Below, one piece after another: positions 52,304 to 61,735 of a stretch of 64,000 nt of DNA. Within the stretch, counting starts at the first letter, position 1, and each line of letters begins with the position of its first letter. The notes under the pieces were generated by a model. The model did not search any database, was not told where the DNA came from, and saw only the letters and a program-made list of their open reading frames with translations. This DNA is from Planctomycetota bacterium (GTDB lineage Bacteria; Planctomycetota; J058; J103). Both the position numbers and the translations under genes were made by a program. The stretch lies in assembly GCA_026004615.1 (NCBI GenBank), contig BPJM01000002.1, forward strand, positions 421,488 to 485,487. The letters run 5' to 3'.

Positions 52304-53019
52304 CACCTGCCCTCCTCGCTGGCCGAGCCGCCGTGCTCGGCCCGGGCCGCCCTCCGCGCTCGTATCGCGTCGGCGGCGCATACCACGCGCTCGACCACCT
52401 CGGCGAGCCCGAGCCCGGTCGTGTCCAGCACCAGCGCATCGGGCGCGCGGCGCAGCGCCCCGACCGCGCGCTCGCGATCGCGGCGGTCGCGCTCCAGTAT
52501 AGCCGCCAGCACCTCGTCATAGGCCACCGGGGTCCCGCGGCGCACCAGTTCCTCGAAGCGGCGGCGTGCCCGCTCCTCGGGAGCGGCGTCGAGGAAGACC
52601 TTGAGATCGGCCTCGGGGAAGATCACGGTGGTGGCGTCGCGGCCGTCGGCCACGACGTCGCGCCCCTGCGCGAGCTGGCGCACCAGCGCCGTGACGCGCG
52701 CCCGCACCGCGGGCACGTCGGCCAGCGCGCCGACGTGCGCCGTCACCTGCGGGGTGCGGATCGCACCGGTGACGTCCGCGCCGTCCAGCACCACCCGCGG
52801 TTCCTCGCCCTCGGCGGGCCGCAGCTCCACCCGCGAGGTCATGGCGACCGAGAGCAGGGCTTCGGGGTCATCCATGCGGGCGCCGCGTTGCAGGGCGGCC
52901 AGCGTCAGCGCGCGGTACAGCGCCCCGGAGTCCAGGTGGAGCCAGCCCAGCCGCTCGGCGACCAGCCGCGCGACGGTGGACTTGCCGCTGCCCGAGGGCC
53001 CGTCGATGGCGATGATCAT
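52303..53019 (-). CDS. cmk: cytidylate kinase
   Basis: 238-residue kinase for CMP and dCMP. P-loop IAIDGPSGSGKSTVARL at the N-terminus, LDSGALYRALTLAAL for CMP binding, then QGRDVVADGRDATTVIFPEA (an RD-type motif) and DLKVFLDAAPEERARRR in the LID region. ATG at 53019; a longer frame upstream runs through the repeat and is rejected. Its stop overlaps the next gene. Confidence 0.94.
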   Translation of the reverse strand: MIIAIDGPSGSGKSTVARLVAERLGWLHLDSGALYRALTLAALQRGARMDDPEALLSVAMTSRVELRPAEGEEPRVVLDGADVTGAIRTPQVTAHVGALADVPAVRARVTALVRQLAQGRDVVADGRDATTVIFPEADLKVFLDAAPEERARRRFEELVRRGTPVAYDEVLAAILERDRRDRERAVGALRRAPDALVLDTTGLGLAEVVERVVCAADAIRARRAARAEHGGSASEEGR

Positions 53020-53100
53020 GGCCTCGCCACCGTAACGACCGGCCGCCCCCACCGCAACCGCCTGCGGAGCCGGTGGGCAGAGGGACGAGCGGGGCGCCTG

Positions 53101-53255
53101 CGCTCCCGGTCCCCTCTCCCCCGCCTGCGCTCCCGGTCCCCTCTCCCCCGCTTGCGGGGGAGAGGGTCGGGGTGAGGGGGCTCCGAAAAAGGCATCCCCA
53201 GCTCGCATTGCCCCCCTCACCCCGGCCCTCTGCCCGGTGAGCAGAGGGAGAAGGC
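53101..53255. repeat. third copy of the dispersed hairpin/27-bp repeat
   Basis: Two 27-bp units start at 53101 and 53128 (CGCTCCCGGTCCCC... ending CCGCCTG or CCGCTTG). A hairpin with CCCTCTCCCCCG and CGGGGGAGAGGG arms follows, then GTCGGGGTGAGGGGG and a diverged CCCTCACCCCGGCCCTCTG segment. It matches the elements at 1-320 and 36.5-38.2 kb. It fills the cmk-uvrC gap. Confidence 0.85.
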
Positions 53256-53295
53256 TTGCGGGGCAGAGCGAGGCGAGCCCAGAGATCGCAGGCTC

Positions 53296-55317
53296 TCAGC
53301 GGTCCGCGGACCCCGGGCGGGCGTCCTCGAGGGCCGGGGCCTGGCTCAGCACCGCGTGGATCGCCTCGGCCTGCCGGCGCGTGATGCCGGGGCAGGCGGC
53401 GATCTGCTCGACGGTCGCCTCGCGCAGCGCGCGCAGCGAGCCGAAGTGCTGGAACAGCAGCCGGCGGCGCTTGGGGCCGATGCCGGGCACCTCCTCGATG
53501 CCGGCGCGCAGCGCCCGCGAGCGGCGCAGCCGGCGGTGGTAGCCGAGCGCGAAGCGGTGCGCCTCGTCGCGCACCCGCTGCAACAGGTGCATGGCCGCCG
53601 AGCCCGCCGGCAGCACCAGCGGCTCCGCCCGGCCCGGCCGGAACACGCGCTCGGGCTCGTCGCGCCCGCGGGCGCGCAGCGTCCGCCCGCGCGCATCGCG
53701 CGACTTGGCGATGGCCGCCAGCTCGATCCTGCCCGCCCAGCCCTGCCGCTCGAGCACCGCCGCCGCCGCGCCGAGCTGCGCCGGGCCGCCATCCACCAGC
53801 AGCAGCTCGGGCACGCGCTGGCCGCGCCGCGCCTCGCGTCCCTCTGCGAGCCGGCGCAGGTAGCGCTCCAGCACCTCGGACAGCCGCGCCACGTCGCCCT
53901 GCCGCTCCAGATCGCGGATCTTGAAGCGCCGGTAGGCGGAGGTCTGGGGTTGCCCCCGCTCGAAGACGACGACCGAGCCGGCGGCGAACGCGCCGCCGCC
54001 GCCGCTGGCGGAGATGTCGAGGCACGCGATGCGCGCCGGCAGCCGCACGAGCCCGAGCGCCTGCTGCAGCTCGACCAGCGCCTGCTCCCGCGCGCGCGCC
54101 TGCTCGGCATCGTGTGCGAGCGCGCGGCGGGCGTTCTCGCGCGCCAGTTCCACCAGCGCGCGCTTGTCGCCGCGCGCCGGCACCAGCACCCGCACCCGCC
54201 GGCCGCGCCGCTCGCTCAGCCATTCCTCCAACAGCCCCCGGTCTTCCAGCGCCACGGGAAACAGCACCTCGTCGGGCAGGAACCGTTCGCCTCCGTAGAA
54301 CTGCTTGAAGAACGAGGCCAGTGCCTCCTCGGCCGGCAGCTCGGTGTGCAGCGTCCAACCCGCGCTGCCGGTGAGCTTGCCCTCCCGGATGAACAGCGCC
54401 TGCACCCGCAGCAGCTCGCCCTCGCGCACCTCGCCGAACACGTCGCGGTCCACCGCCTGGTGGCGCACCACGCTCTGCGCCTCGGTCGCCTTCTCGATCG
54501 CCGCGATCTGATCGCGCACCCGCGCCGCCGCCTCGAACTCCAGCCGCTCGGCGTGCGCCTGCATGCGGGCGCGCAGCCGTTCGAGCAGCGGCGCGGTGCG
54601 GCCCTTGAGAAAGGCGATCGTGTCCTGGACCACGGCGCGGTAGCGCTCCTCGTCGATCAGACCGACGCAGGGCGCACCACAACGGCCCATCTGGTGCTGG
54701 ATGCAGGGACGGGTCCGCTGGCGGAACTCGGCGTTGGTGCAGGTGCGCAGCGGGAACCACTTGCGGATGACCTGGAGCGTCCGCCGGATGGCGGTCGCCG
54801 AGCTGTAGGGCCCGAAGTACAGCGCGCCGTCGCGCCGCGGCCGCCGCACCAGCAGCGCGCGGGGGAAGGGCTCGTCCACCGTCAGCTTGATGCTGAGGTA
54901 GGTCTTGTCGTCGACCAGCTTGATGTTGAAGCGCGGCTTGTGCTGCTTGATCAGGGTGTTCTCCAGCAGCAGCGCTTCCTTGTCGTTGCGGGTGACGATC
55001 CAGTCGATATCGCGGGTCGCGCGGACGATGTGCGGGTAGAAGACGCGGCCGTCATCGCTGCGGCCGAAGTAGCTGCGGACGCGCGCGCGCAGCGACTTCG
55101 CCTTGCCGATGTAGATGGGCTTGCGCCGCGCGCCGAGCAGCAGATACACCCCCGGCGCCGCCGGCAGCTGCGCGAGCTTGCGCTCGAGGGCCGCTGCCGC
55201 TCGCGCGCGCGCTGCCGGCCCGCCCGCCGCCGGCGGCGGCTCCTCGCTCGGAGCCAGCTGCGGCTGGCTGGCGGCGGCAGCTCGCCCGGCCGGCCGGCTG
55301 CTCGGTTGGCGCTCCAT
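53296..55317 (-). CDS. uvrC: excinuclease ABC subunit C
   Basis: 673-residue nuclease that makes both cuts in nucleotide excision repair. The GIY-YIG domain (about 50-130) has PGVYLLLGARRKPIYIGKAK. A UVR motif follows near residues 245-280. The RNase H-like domain has CLDISASGGGGAFAAG and LLVDGGPAQLGAA with conserved aspartates, and RVRDEAHRFALGYHR. Tandem HhH motifs end it (VPGIGPKRRRLLFQHFGS). The first 45 residues are an Ala/Pro-rich extension not found in most UvrC. Confidence 0.94.
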   Translation of the reverse strand: MERQPSSRPAGRAAAASQPQLAPSEEPPPAAGGPAARARAAAALERKLAQLPAAPGVYLLLGARRKPIYIGKAKSLRARVRSYFGRSDDGRVFYPHIVRATRDIDWIVTRNDKEALLLENTLIKQHKPRFNIKLVDDKTYLSIKLTVDEPFPRALLVRRPRRDGALYFGPYSSATAIRRTLQVIRKWFPLRTCTNAEFRQRTRPCIQHQMGRCGAPCVGLIDEERYRAVVQDTIAFLKGRTAPLLERLRARMQAHAERLEFEAAARVRDQIAAIEKATEAQSVVRHQAVDRDVFGEVREGELLRVQALFIREGKLTGSAGWTLHTELPAEEALASFFKQFYGGERFLPDEVLFPVALEDRGLLEEWLSERRGRRVRVLVPARGDKRALVELARENARRALAHDAEQARAREQALVELQQALGLVRLPARIACLDISASGGGGAFAAGSVVVFERGQPQTSAYRRFKIRDLERQGDVARLSEVLERYLRRLAEGREARRGQRVPELLLVDGGPAQLGAAAAVLERQGWAGRIELAAIAKSRDARGRTLRARGRDEPERVFRPGRAEPLVLPAGSAAMHLLQRVRDEAHRFALGYHRRLRRSRALRAGIEEVPGIGPKRRRLLFQHFGSLRALREATVEQIAACPGITRRQAEAIHAVLSQAPALEDARPGSADR

Positions 55318-55323
55318 GACGCC

Positions 55324-55351
55324 ATCGTAGCAGCGGCGCGTGGGGCGGCAA
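55324..55351 (-). promoter_or_regulatory. candidate uvrC promoter
   Basis: On the minus strand TTGCCG (55351-55346), a 16-bp spacer and TACGAT (55329-55324). The expected start lies at or next to the uvrC ATG (55317), implying a leaderless message or a later true start. Confidence 0.45.
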
Positions 55352-55542
55352 CGCGAGGTGGCTGGCAGCAGCAGCCAGGGCCCACCTCGCTTTCGCCCGG
55401 GCGGCGTCTGCGCGGAGCCGGTCGGCGATCGGGTGCGCGGGCACCGCGGTCTGCCGGCGGGTGGGACGAGCTTGTGCGAACCGCCGGTTCGTGGTTCCCT
55501 GATGCACGCGGCCGGCGGCGGTGAGCGGGGAGGCGGTGGATC

Positions 55543-56379
55543 GTGGCGGCGGAGGGTAACGAGTTCCGGCCGCCAGCGCCGTGCGCATGGAGCTGGCGGC
55601 GGGCCGCGAGCGCCGCGTGCGCGCTGCTCGGGCTGCTAGGCGTGAACACCTGCCTGCACGGCCAGGACGCCGCCGGGGTGACGCTGGTCTGGCTGGCGGC
55701 GGTCTCCTACCCGGGGCTGCTTGCGCTTGGCCAGCGACTGGCCGCGGTCGACTGGACGGAGCTGGTGGGGGCGGTGCGGGCAGGAGCTGCGCGCCTGGGC
55801 CGCCGCTTGGCGCCCGCCCCCTCGCAGGCTCCGGCTGGAGCCGGCCGGCGGGGGCGGGGCGGGCGGCGCGGGGCGGAGCTCGCGCCACCGGCCGCGGTTG
55901 CGGCTGCGCCGGCCGCACCCGCCGAGGCCGGCGGTGCGGCCGGCGAGCGGGAGCAGACCATCCAGCGCTGCCTGCGCTATCAGGCGTGCATGGCCTGGAG
56001 CGTCTTGCTGGCGGCGGTGCTGGCGCACCTGCTGGGCCCCGGACTGGCCGCGGCGGCGTTCGCGGTGGCGCCGCTCGCGGTCGTGAGCGGCTTCATCTAC
56101 CGGCACGGCGCGATCCTGCTCCTGCTGGGCCGCCGGCTCCGCGTGCCGTGGGCCAATCACGCGGCGCTGGCGAGCGGGTTCGTGCTGGCGGGGCTCGCGG
56201 CGGCGGCGCCCGAGCAGCTGCTGGCCAATCTCGTGGTGGCGGCGGCGTTCGGGGTGCCGATCGGGCTGGTGGTCTACAAGGCGATCGAGAAGGCCGCGCC
56301 GCGCGCGCTGCCGCAGCGCGCGCCCATGTGGCCGCTCTGGATCGCAGGGGCGATGTACGCCATGGCGGTGCTCGCATGA
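55543..56379 (+). CDS. membrane protein of unknown function
   Basis: 278 residues, not recognised. Two hydrophobic helices near the N-terminus (about 18-35 and 43-65) are followed by an Ala/Pro/Arg-rich cytoplasmic-type linker of about 70 residues. Four or five further helices fill the C-terminal half (from about 145). GTG at 55543 after GGGAGGCGG. Its stop overlaps the ceramidase-like gene (ATGA at 56376), so the two may work together in the envelope. Confidence 0.7.
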   Translation: MAAEGNEFRPPAPCAWSWRRAASAACALLGLLGVNTCLHGQDAAGVTLVWLAAVSYPGLLALGQRLAAVDWTELVGAVRAGAARLGRRLAPAPSQAPAGAGRRGRGGRRGAELAPPAAVAAAPAAPAEAGGAAGEREQTIQRCLRYQACMAWSVLLAAVLAHLLGPGLAAAAFAVAPLAVVSGFIYRHGAILLLLGRRLRVPWANHAALASGFVLAGLAAAAPEQLLANLVVAAAFGVPIGLVVYKAIEKAAPRALPQRAPMWPLWIAGAMYAMAVLA

Positions 56380-57767
56380 GCGCTCGGTGCGGCCGCACCA
56401 TTGCGGCGGCGCCGCTCGCCCTCGCCGGTCTGGCGGCGGTCCTCGGCGGCCTGGCGCCCACGGCGGCGCAGCCACGGCCCGCCGGCAGGCCGGCGCCGCG
56501 GGCGGCGCCGAGCACGCTGCCGCCGCTCGCGGTGGGCTTCGGGCGCGCGAGTCTGGTGACGGCGCTGCCCGGCATCACGCTCGGTGGCTATGGCGGGCGG
56601 GGGCTCGTGCCGCACCTCGGGGTGCACGATGCGACGTGGGTCAAGGCCATGGTGGTGCGCACCCCGGAGCGCGCGCTCGCCATCGTGACGCTCGATCTGA
56701 TCGGGGTGCAGCGCACGCTGCTCGAGGCGCTGCGCGCGCGCGGTCTTCCCCCGCGGGTCGAGCTGGAGGTGGACGACATCCTGATCTGCGCCTCGCACAC
56801 GCATGCCGGTTATGGCTCGCTGGCGCAGCGCACCGGCGCGCCCGCCCTCGATGCCCTGTTCTTTCTGACCTGCGGTCGCTTCCGGCCGGATTTCTTCGCC
56901 GAGGTGGTGGGCAAGATCCACCGCGCGATCGTGCAGGCGTGGGACGATCTGGCGCCGGCGGCGATCGGGGTCGGTGCCGCGGAGGTGCCGGGCCTGGCGC
57001 GCAACCGGGGCTGCCCCGGGGGCCCGGTCGACCCCGAGCTCGGGGTGATCAAGGTCACCAGCCCGGACGGCCGGCTGCGCGGCCTGGTGGTCAACTTCGC
57101 TGCGCATCCCACGGTGCTCGGCGCGGAGGTGCTGCACCTGTCGGCCGGCTACCCGGGGGCATTGCAGCGCGCGCTGGAGGCGCGCCATCCCGGGACCACG
57201 GTGCTGTTCACCCAGGGGGCGGCCGGCGACCTCAGCGTGCGCGTGCCGCCGGGGCGCTACCCGGACGTGTGGGCTCGCATGGAGGCGACAGGCCAGCGGC
57301 TGGCGGAGCATGTCGAGCGCATCCAGGCGGCGGTGAGCACGAGCGCCGCGGTGAGGATCGCCAGCCGCGGGATCGAGGCCGACTTCCCGGTCCCGCGCGA
57401 GCTGTACCACCGGCTGCGCGCGCTCGGCGGGCTGCGCCGGAGCCTGTTCCAACAGGTGGTGCTGGGCGAGGTGCTGCTCATGGGGGTGCCGGGCGAGCCG
57501 TGCTGCCGGATCGGGCTCGAGCTCAAGGCGGCCGCCCGCCGCCGCGGCTTCCGGCACGCCTTCGTCGTGGGGCTCGCGCAGGACCACGCCGGCTACTTCG
57601 TGCATGCGGAGGACTATGCCCCGGAGCACGCCGCGCACCACACCTACGAGAAGCGGCTCAACTTCGCCGGTCCGGAGGTGGGCGCCTTCCTGCTGGAGGT
57701 CCACCTCGAGCGGCTCGGGCCGCGGCCGCTGCCGGCGGCGCCCCCCGCTCCGGCCGGGGCCCGGTGA
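56376..57767 (+). CDS. secreted neutral/alkaline ceramidase-type hydrolase
   Basis: 463 residues with a signal peptide (hydrophobic LALAGLAAVLGGLAP then TAAQP). The N-terminal catalytic domain of the neutral ceramidase family is clear: GFGRASLVTALPGITLGGYG, ICASHTHAGYGS and NFAAHPTVLG carrying the likely zinc histidines, and TQGAAGDLS containing the region of the active serine family motif. The C-terminal Ig-like domain of true ceramidases is absent. Substrate may be a ceramide-like amide or something else. Start overlaps the upstream membrane-protein gene. Confidence 0.85.
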   Translation: MSARCGRTIAAAPLALAGLAAVLGGLAPTAAQPRPAGRPAPRAAPSTLPPLAVGFGRASLVTALPGITLGGYGGRGLVPHLGVHDATWVKAMVVRTPERALAIVTLDLIGVQRTLLEALRARGLPPRVELEVDDILICASHTHAGYGSLAQRTGAPALDALFFLTCGRFRPDFFAEVVGKIHRAIVQAWDDLAPAAIGVGAAEVPGLARNRGCPGGPVDPELGVIKVTSPDGRLRGLVVNFAAHPTVLGAEVLHLSAGYPGALQRALEARHPGTTVLFTQGAAGDLSVRVPPGRYPDVWARMEATGQRLAEHVERIQAAVSTSAAVRIASRGIEADFPVPRELYHRLRALGGLRRSLFQQVVLGEVLLMGVPGEPCCRIGLELKAAARRRGFRHAFVVGLAQDHAGYFVHAEDYAPEHAAHHTYEKRLNFAGPEVGAFLLEVHLERLGPRPLPAAPPAPAGAR

Positions 57768-57919
57768 GGTGGCCTCCGCGTATCGGATGGCAGGGACTGG
57801 AAGCCGGCCGACGCCGTGATATCCTCTTCGATGGCCGAGTCGACCAGGTCGTCCGCGTCGCCGTGACCGCGGCGGTCCGGGGTGGCGCCCTGGGCGCGGC
57901 CTGTGGAGACCGAATCCCC

Positions 57920-58531
57920 ATGGCGGAGGATCCGTTAGAACGGAGCGGGGCGCTTGCGTCCCGGTCCCACCGGCAGTACGTCTCTCCCCTGCTCGAAGCA
58001 CGCGAGAACCGTAAAAAAGGGCTCATGGGGCTATATGCCCGCGCACCCATCCCGCCGGGCGAGGTGCTGGTGGTCTGGGCCGGCCGCATCGTCACCGGCG
58101 CCGAGCTGGCGCAGGTGCCGCAGGAGCCGGCGCGCTACGTGGTCCAGATCGAGGAGGACCTGTATCTGCTCTCGGTCGGCGAGCCCGAGCCGGCCGACTT
58201 CATCAACCACTCCTGCGAGCCCAACGCCGGGCTGCGCGGCCAGATCGTGGTCGTCTCCATGCGCGCCATCGAGGCTGGCGAGGAGGTGTGCATCGACTAC
58301 GCGATGAGCGACGGCTCGCCGTACGACGAGTTCGAGTGCGGCTGCGGCACGCCGTCGTGCCGCGGGCGCATCACCGGGGAGGACTGGCGGCGGCCCGAGC
58401 TGTGGGAGCGCTACGCGGGCTATTTCTCGCCGTATCTGCAGCGCCGCATCGAGGCGTTGCGGGGCGCGGAGCGCGGGCGGGCGAGCCGCTCGGGTAGCCC
58501 TGTGGGCCGGCAGCCGCAGTCGGTCCGCTGA
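57920..58531 (+). CDS. SET-domain protein (putative lysine methyltransferase)
   Basis: 203 residues. SET signatures in order: KKGLMGLYARAPIPPGE, ADFINHSCEPNAGL (NHxC, cofactor-binding) and EAGEEVCIDYAMSD with the catalytic tyrosine, then a post-SET zinc cluster CGCGTPSCRG. Small free-standing SET proteins occur sporadically in bacteria, including PVC phyla. The methylated protein cannot be predicted. Start chosen at ATG 57920, which lacks a strong ribosome-binding site. Confidence 0.85.
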   Translation: MAEDPLERSGALASRSHRQYVSPLLEARENRKKGLMGLYARAPIPPGEVLVVWAGRIVTGAELAQVPQEPARYVVQIEEDLYLLSVGEPEPADFINHSCEPNAGLRGQIVVVSMRAIEAGEEVCIDYAMSDGSPYDEFECGCGTPSCRGRITGEDWRRPELWERYAGYFSPYLQRRIEALRGAERGRASRSGSPVGRQPQSVR

Positions 58532-58567
58532 GCAGCCGGCAGCGGAGGGGGCCAGGCGGCCGCAGCG

Positions 58568-58600
58568 GCGAGCCTAGCCGCCGGCGGGGCGGCGGCTCGC
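58568..58600. terminator. terminator-like hairpin between convergent genes
   Basis: GCGAGCC (58568-58574) pairs with GGCTCGC (58594-58600), and inside it GCCGCC (58577-58582) pairs with GGCGGC (58588-58593), with a TA bulge and GGCGG loop. It lies between the SET gene and the convergent outer-membrane gene. No T tract. Confidence 0.6.
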
Positions 58601-58640
58601 AGCCGCGGCCGCTCTGCCCCCGCGCGCTCTCGCCACCTGC

Positions 58641-60077
58641 TCAGAAGGTCTGCCCGAAGCTGAGGCCGAAGGTGACCTCCTCATCGGAGAAGGCCACATC
58701 GAGCCGCGACAGGATGTCGGGGTGGATCACGAGCCTCAGCCCCAGCCCCGCGTCCACGTGAAAGTCCTTGAAAAAGGGCGGGTCGGTCACGTCGTGAAAG
58801 ACCCGGCCCGCATCGGCGAAGACCGCCCCGGCGAGCACGCGCCAGATCGGAAAGCGCACCTCGCCCTGCAGCAGCACCGCGTGCCGGTCGCGGAAGCGGC
58901 CCTCCAAGAAGCCGCGCAGGGTGTCGCGCCCGCCCAGCGACGGCAGGGCGTAGAACGGCACGCGGCGCAGGCTGGCGTCCACCAGCTCGATGCGCCCGCG
59001 CACCGCCGCCACCAGGTTGGTGCCGACCAGCGGCTGGTACCAGGCCAGGTCGGCGAAGTACAGCCCGAAGCGAAACGGGCTGTCGCCGATCTCCGGCCCG
59101 TGGTACAGCGCGCCCACCTCGAGTCGAAACCCTCGTTTGGGATCGAAGTCGTTGTCGCGGTGGTCGAGCAACAGGCTGGCGCCGAGCGCATGGGTGAACC
59201 CGTCCTCGGTGAAGCCAGCGATGGAGTCGACCGCAAACGCCTCGCTCACCTTCGGGATCCGGGGATGGGTGCCGTCGCGCGCGTTGACGTTGCGCAAGCG
59301 CGCGATGGCGGACAGCGCCACGTGCTCGGCGAAGAAGCGGTGGCCGAGCTGCAGCTCGGCGAGGGTGTCCTCCAGCCAGAGCGAGGCGCGGTCGCCGCGC
59401 TCGGTGCCGTTGCCGATCCCGTAGAACAGAAGCCGCGGCCGGCTGCGGTAGCGCGCCTGCACCGACCAGTAGAGCGCCGGCGCCGGGCGCAGCAACAGCG
59501 GCGGTCCGCGCAGCTCGATCCCGGCCTGGAAGAACTCGCGGTGGCTCGCCAGCACCTCCGGCGCGACGCGGATGCCGAGCCCGAGCAGGTCGGTCTCCAC
59601 GAACTGCACCCCGCCGCCGAAACCCTGGGTGGAGTCCGCGACCACCAGCGGCACGAAGCCCCAGGTGCGCGCGTGCTGCTCCTCGCCCTCGCCGCGCGCG
59701 AGGAACCAGTCGGCCGCCGCCGCGAAGCCGGCCGCGAGCCTGGAGCACCACCCGCCGTCCGGGGGCGCGGCTGCTGCCGGCGCCTGCTCGGGCCCCGGCC
59801 CGCCGTCCGGCGCGCCGGGCGCTCCTCCCTCGTGCCGCGTGCCCGCAGGCGGGGAGCTGCGGGCGGGATCGGGCGCGCGCGTCCCCGACGGGCCGCCTGC
59901 ACCGTCCGCTCCCTGCTCGCCCTGCGCGGGCGGGGCGGCGGCGCGCAGCTGCCTCGGCGCCGCGGCCCGCGCAGGCCCGGCCGGCTCGCTCGCGGCCAGG
60001 GGCGCCGCGCCGCCCGCGCCGGCGAGCGCGAGCACGAGCGCGGTGCGGAGCAGACGGGCGGGGCAGCTTCGATCCAT
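58641..60077 (-). CDS. Omp85/BamA-type outer-membrane barrel protein without visible POTRA domains
   Basis: 478 residues with a signal peptide (LLRTALVLALAGAGGAAPLAAS) and then about 85 residues of Ala/Pro/Gly-rich linker. A beta-barrel of about 350 residues follows, ending in aromatic FGLSFGQTF. LGGRDTLRGFLEGRFRD matches the (V/I)RGF loop motif of the Omp85 barrel and GASLLLDHRDNDFDPKRGFR the preceding strand pair. No POTRA repeats are visible. It implies an outer membrane. Start could also be at 60095; I prefer 60077 for the signal peptide. Confidence 0.78.
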   Translation of the reverse strand: MDRSCPARLLRTALVLALAGAGGAAPLAASEPAGPARAAAPRQLRAAAPPAQGEQGADGAGGPSGTRAPDPARSSPPAGTRHEGGAPGAPDGGPGPEQAPAAAAPPDGGWCSRLAAGFAAAADWFLARGEGEEQHARTWGFVPLVVADSTQGFGGGVQFVETDLLGLGIRVAPEVLASHREFFQAGIELRGPPLLLRPAPALYWSVQARYRSRPRLLFYGIGNGTERGDRASLWLEDTLAELQLGHRFFAEHVALSAIARLRNVNARDGTHPRIPKVSEAFAVDSIAGFTEDGFTHALGASLLLDHRDNDFDPKRGFRLEVGALYHGPEIGDSPFRFGLYFADLAWYQPLVGTNLVAAVRGRIELVDASLRRVPFYALPSLGGRDTLRGFLEGRFRDRHAVLLQGEVRFPIWRVLAGAVFADAGRVFHDVTDPPFFKDFHVDAGLGLRLVIHPDILSRLDVAFSDEEVTFGLSFGQTF

Positions 60078-60149
60078 ACGCGGGGAGCATACCACCGCGG
60101 CCCGGCGGTGACCGCTCGGCGCGCAGCGCGCGCAGCCGCGCGCGCCCGC

Positions 60150-61735
60150 TCACGCCGCGGCGGGCGAGACCTCGCTGCCCGGCAGCCGCGCCCCGCGCTG
60201 CAGGGCCAGCACGGCCGCCAGGTGCTCGGCCCCGACGCGCTCGGCGCCCTCCAGGTCGGCGGCGGTGCGGGCCAGCCGCAGCAGGCGCACCACCTGTCGC
60301 GCGGACAGCCGGTAGCGATCCGCCAGCCGGTCGAGCTCCCGCGCCTCGGCGCCGCCCAGCCCGGCATGCTGCCGCAGCGCCGCCCCGCCGAGCTCGGCGT
60401 TGGGCACCCCCTGGCGCGCGAGCTGGCGCTGGCGCGCCGCGATCACGCGCGCGCGGAGCTCGGCCGAGGTGGGGCCCGCGGCCGCGGGCGCCTCGCTCCG
60501 GCCGAGCTGCAGCTCGCGCACCGGCACCGCGCGCAGCGCCAGCTTGAGATCGAACCGGTCGCGCAGCGGCCCGGAGACCCGCCCCGCGTAGCGCTCGACC
60601 GCGAGCGGGCTGCAGCCGCAGGGCGCCTCGGGCCGCCACTGACCGCACGGGCAGGGATTCATGGCGGCCACGCACAGAAAGCGCGCCGGAAAGGTCGCGA
60701 ACCCGCGCGCGCGCCCCAGCCGCACCTCGCCCTCCTCCAGCGGCTGGCGCAACGTGTCGAGCTTGTGGGCGCCGAACTCCGGCAGCTCATCCAGGAACAG
60801 CACCCCGTGGTGGGCGAGCGTGACCTCGCCCGGGCGCAGCAGCGGCCCCGCCGCCGACGAGCGCCACCTCGCTCGCGGTGTGGTGCGGGGCGCGGAACGG
60901 CCGCGCGCGCACCAGGCCGCCGCCCGGCGGCAGCAGGCCGGCGACGCTGGCGATGCGCGTCACCTCGAGCGCCTGCTCCTCGTCCAGCGGCGGCAGGATA
61001 CCGGGCAGGCGGCGCGCCAGCATGGTCTTGCCGGCGCCGGGCGGCCCCACCATGAGCACGTTGTGGTTGCCCGCCGCCGCGAGCACCAGCGCCTCCTTGG
61101 CGGCCGGCTGCCCCCGCACATCGGCGAAATCCAGCGCCTCGCTGCGCCCGCCCCAATCCTCCGCCGGGCCGTCGCCCGCGGGCGGGGCCGCGGCGCGCGC
61201 GGGCACGAGCGAGGCCTCGCCGCTCAGGTGCGCCACCGCCTCCCGCAGATCGGCGGCGCCGTAGACCTCGATCCCGGGCACCACCGCCGCCTCGCGGGCG
61301 TTGCCGGCCGGCAGCAGAAGCGCCTCCAGCCCGCGCGCCCGCGCCAGCAGCGCCAGCGCGATCGCGCCGCGCACCGGGCGCAGCCGGCCATCCAGCGCCA
61401 GCTCGCCGGCCACCAGCGTCCGCTCCAGCCGCGCCGCCGCCTCGGGGCCGAGCTGGCCCGTCGCCGCGAGCAGCCCCAGCGCCACCGGCAGGTCGAACAG
61501 CCCGCCCTCCTTGCGCAGCTCCGCGGGCGCGAGGTTCACCGTGATCCGGTGGAGCGTGACCTCCAGTCCGGCATTGCGCAGTGCCGCCCGGACCCGATCG
61601 CGCCCCTCGCGCGCGGCCGAATCCGGCAGCCCCAGCAGGGTGATCCCCGGCAGGCCCCGCCCCCACATCGACCTCGACCTCGACCGGCATCGCGTCGATT
61701 CCGATCAGTGTGGCCGCCTGCAGCCGCGCCAGCAT
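60150..61735 (-). CDS. comM: YifB/ComM family AAA+ ATPase, two frame breaks
   Basis: Magnesium-chelatase-like AAA+ protein; ComM is a branch-migration helicase in natural transformation. Pieces in order: [40 protein letters not shown], the P-loop [56 protein letters not shown] and [11 protein letters not shown]. Surplus bases at 61660-61664 and 60846-60849 (C runs on the plus strand) break the frame; repair gives about 527 residues. GGAGGGAGCGCG precedes the ATG at 61735. Confidence 0.88.
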
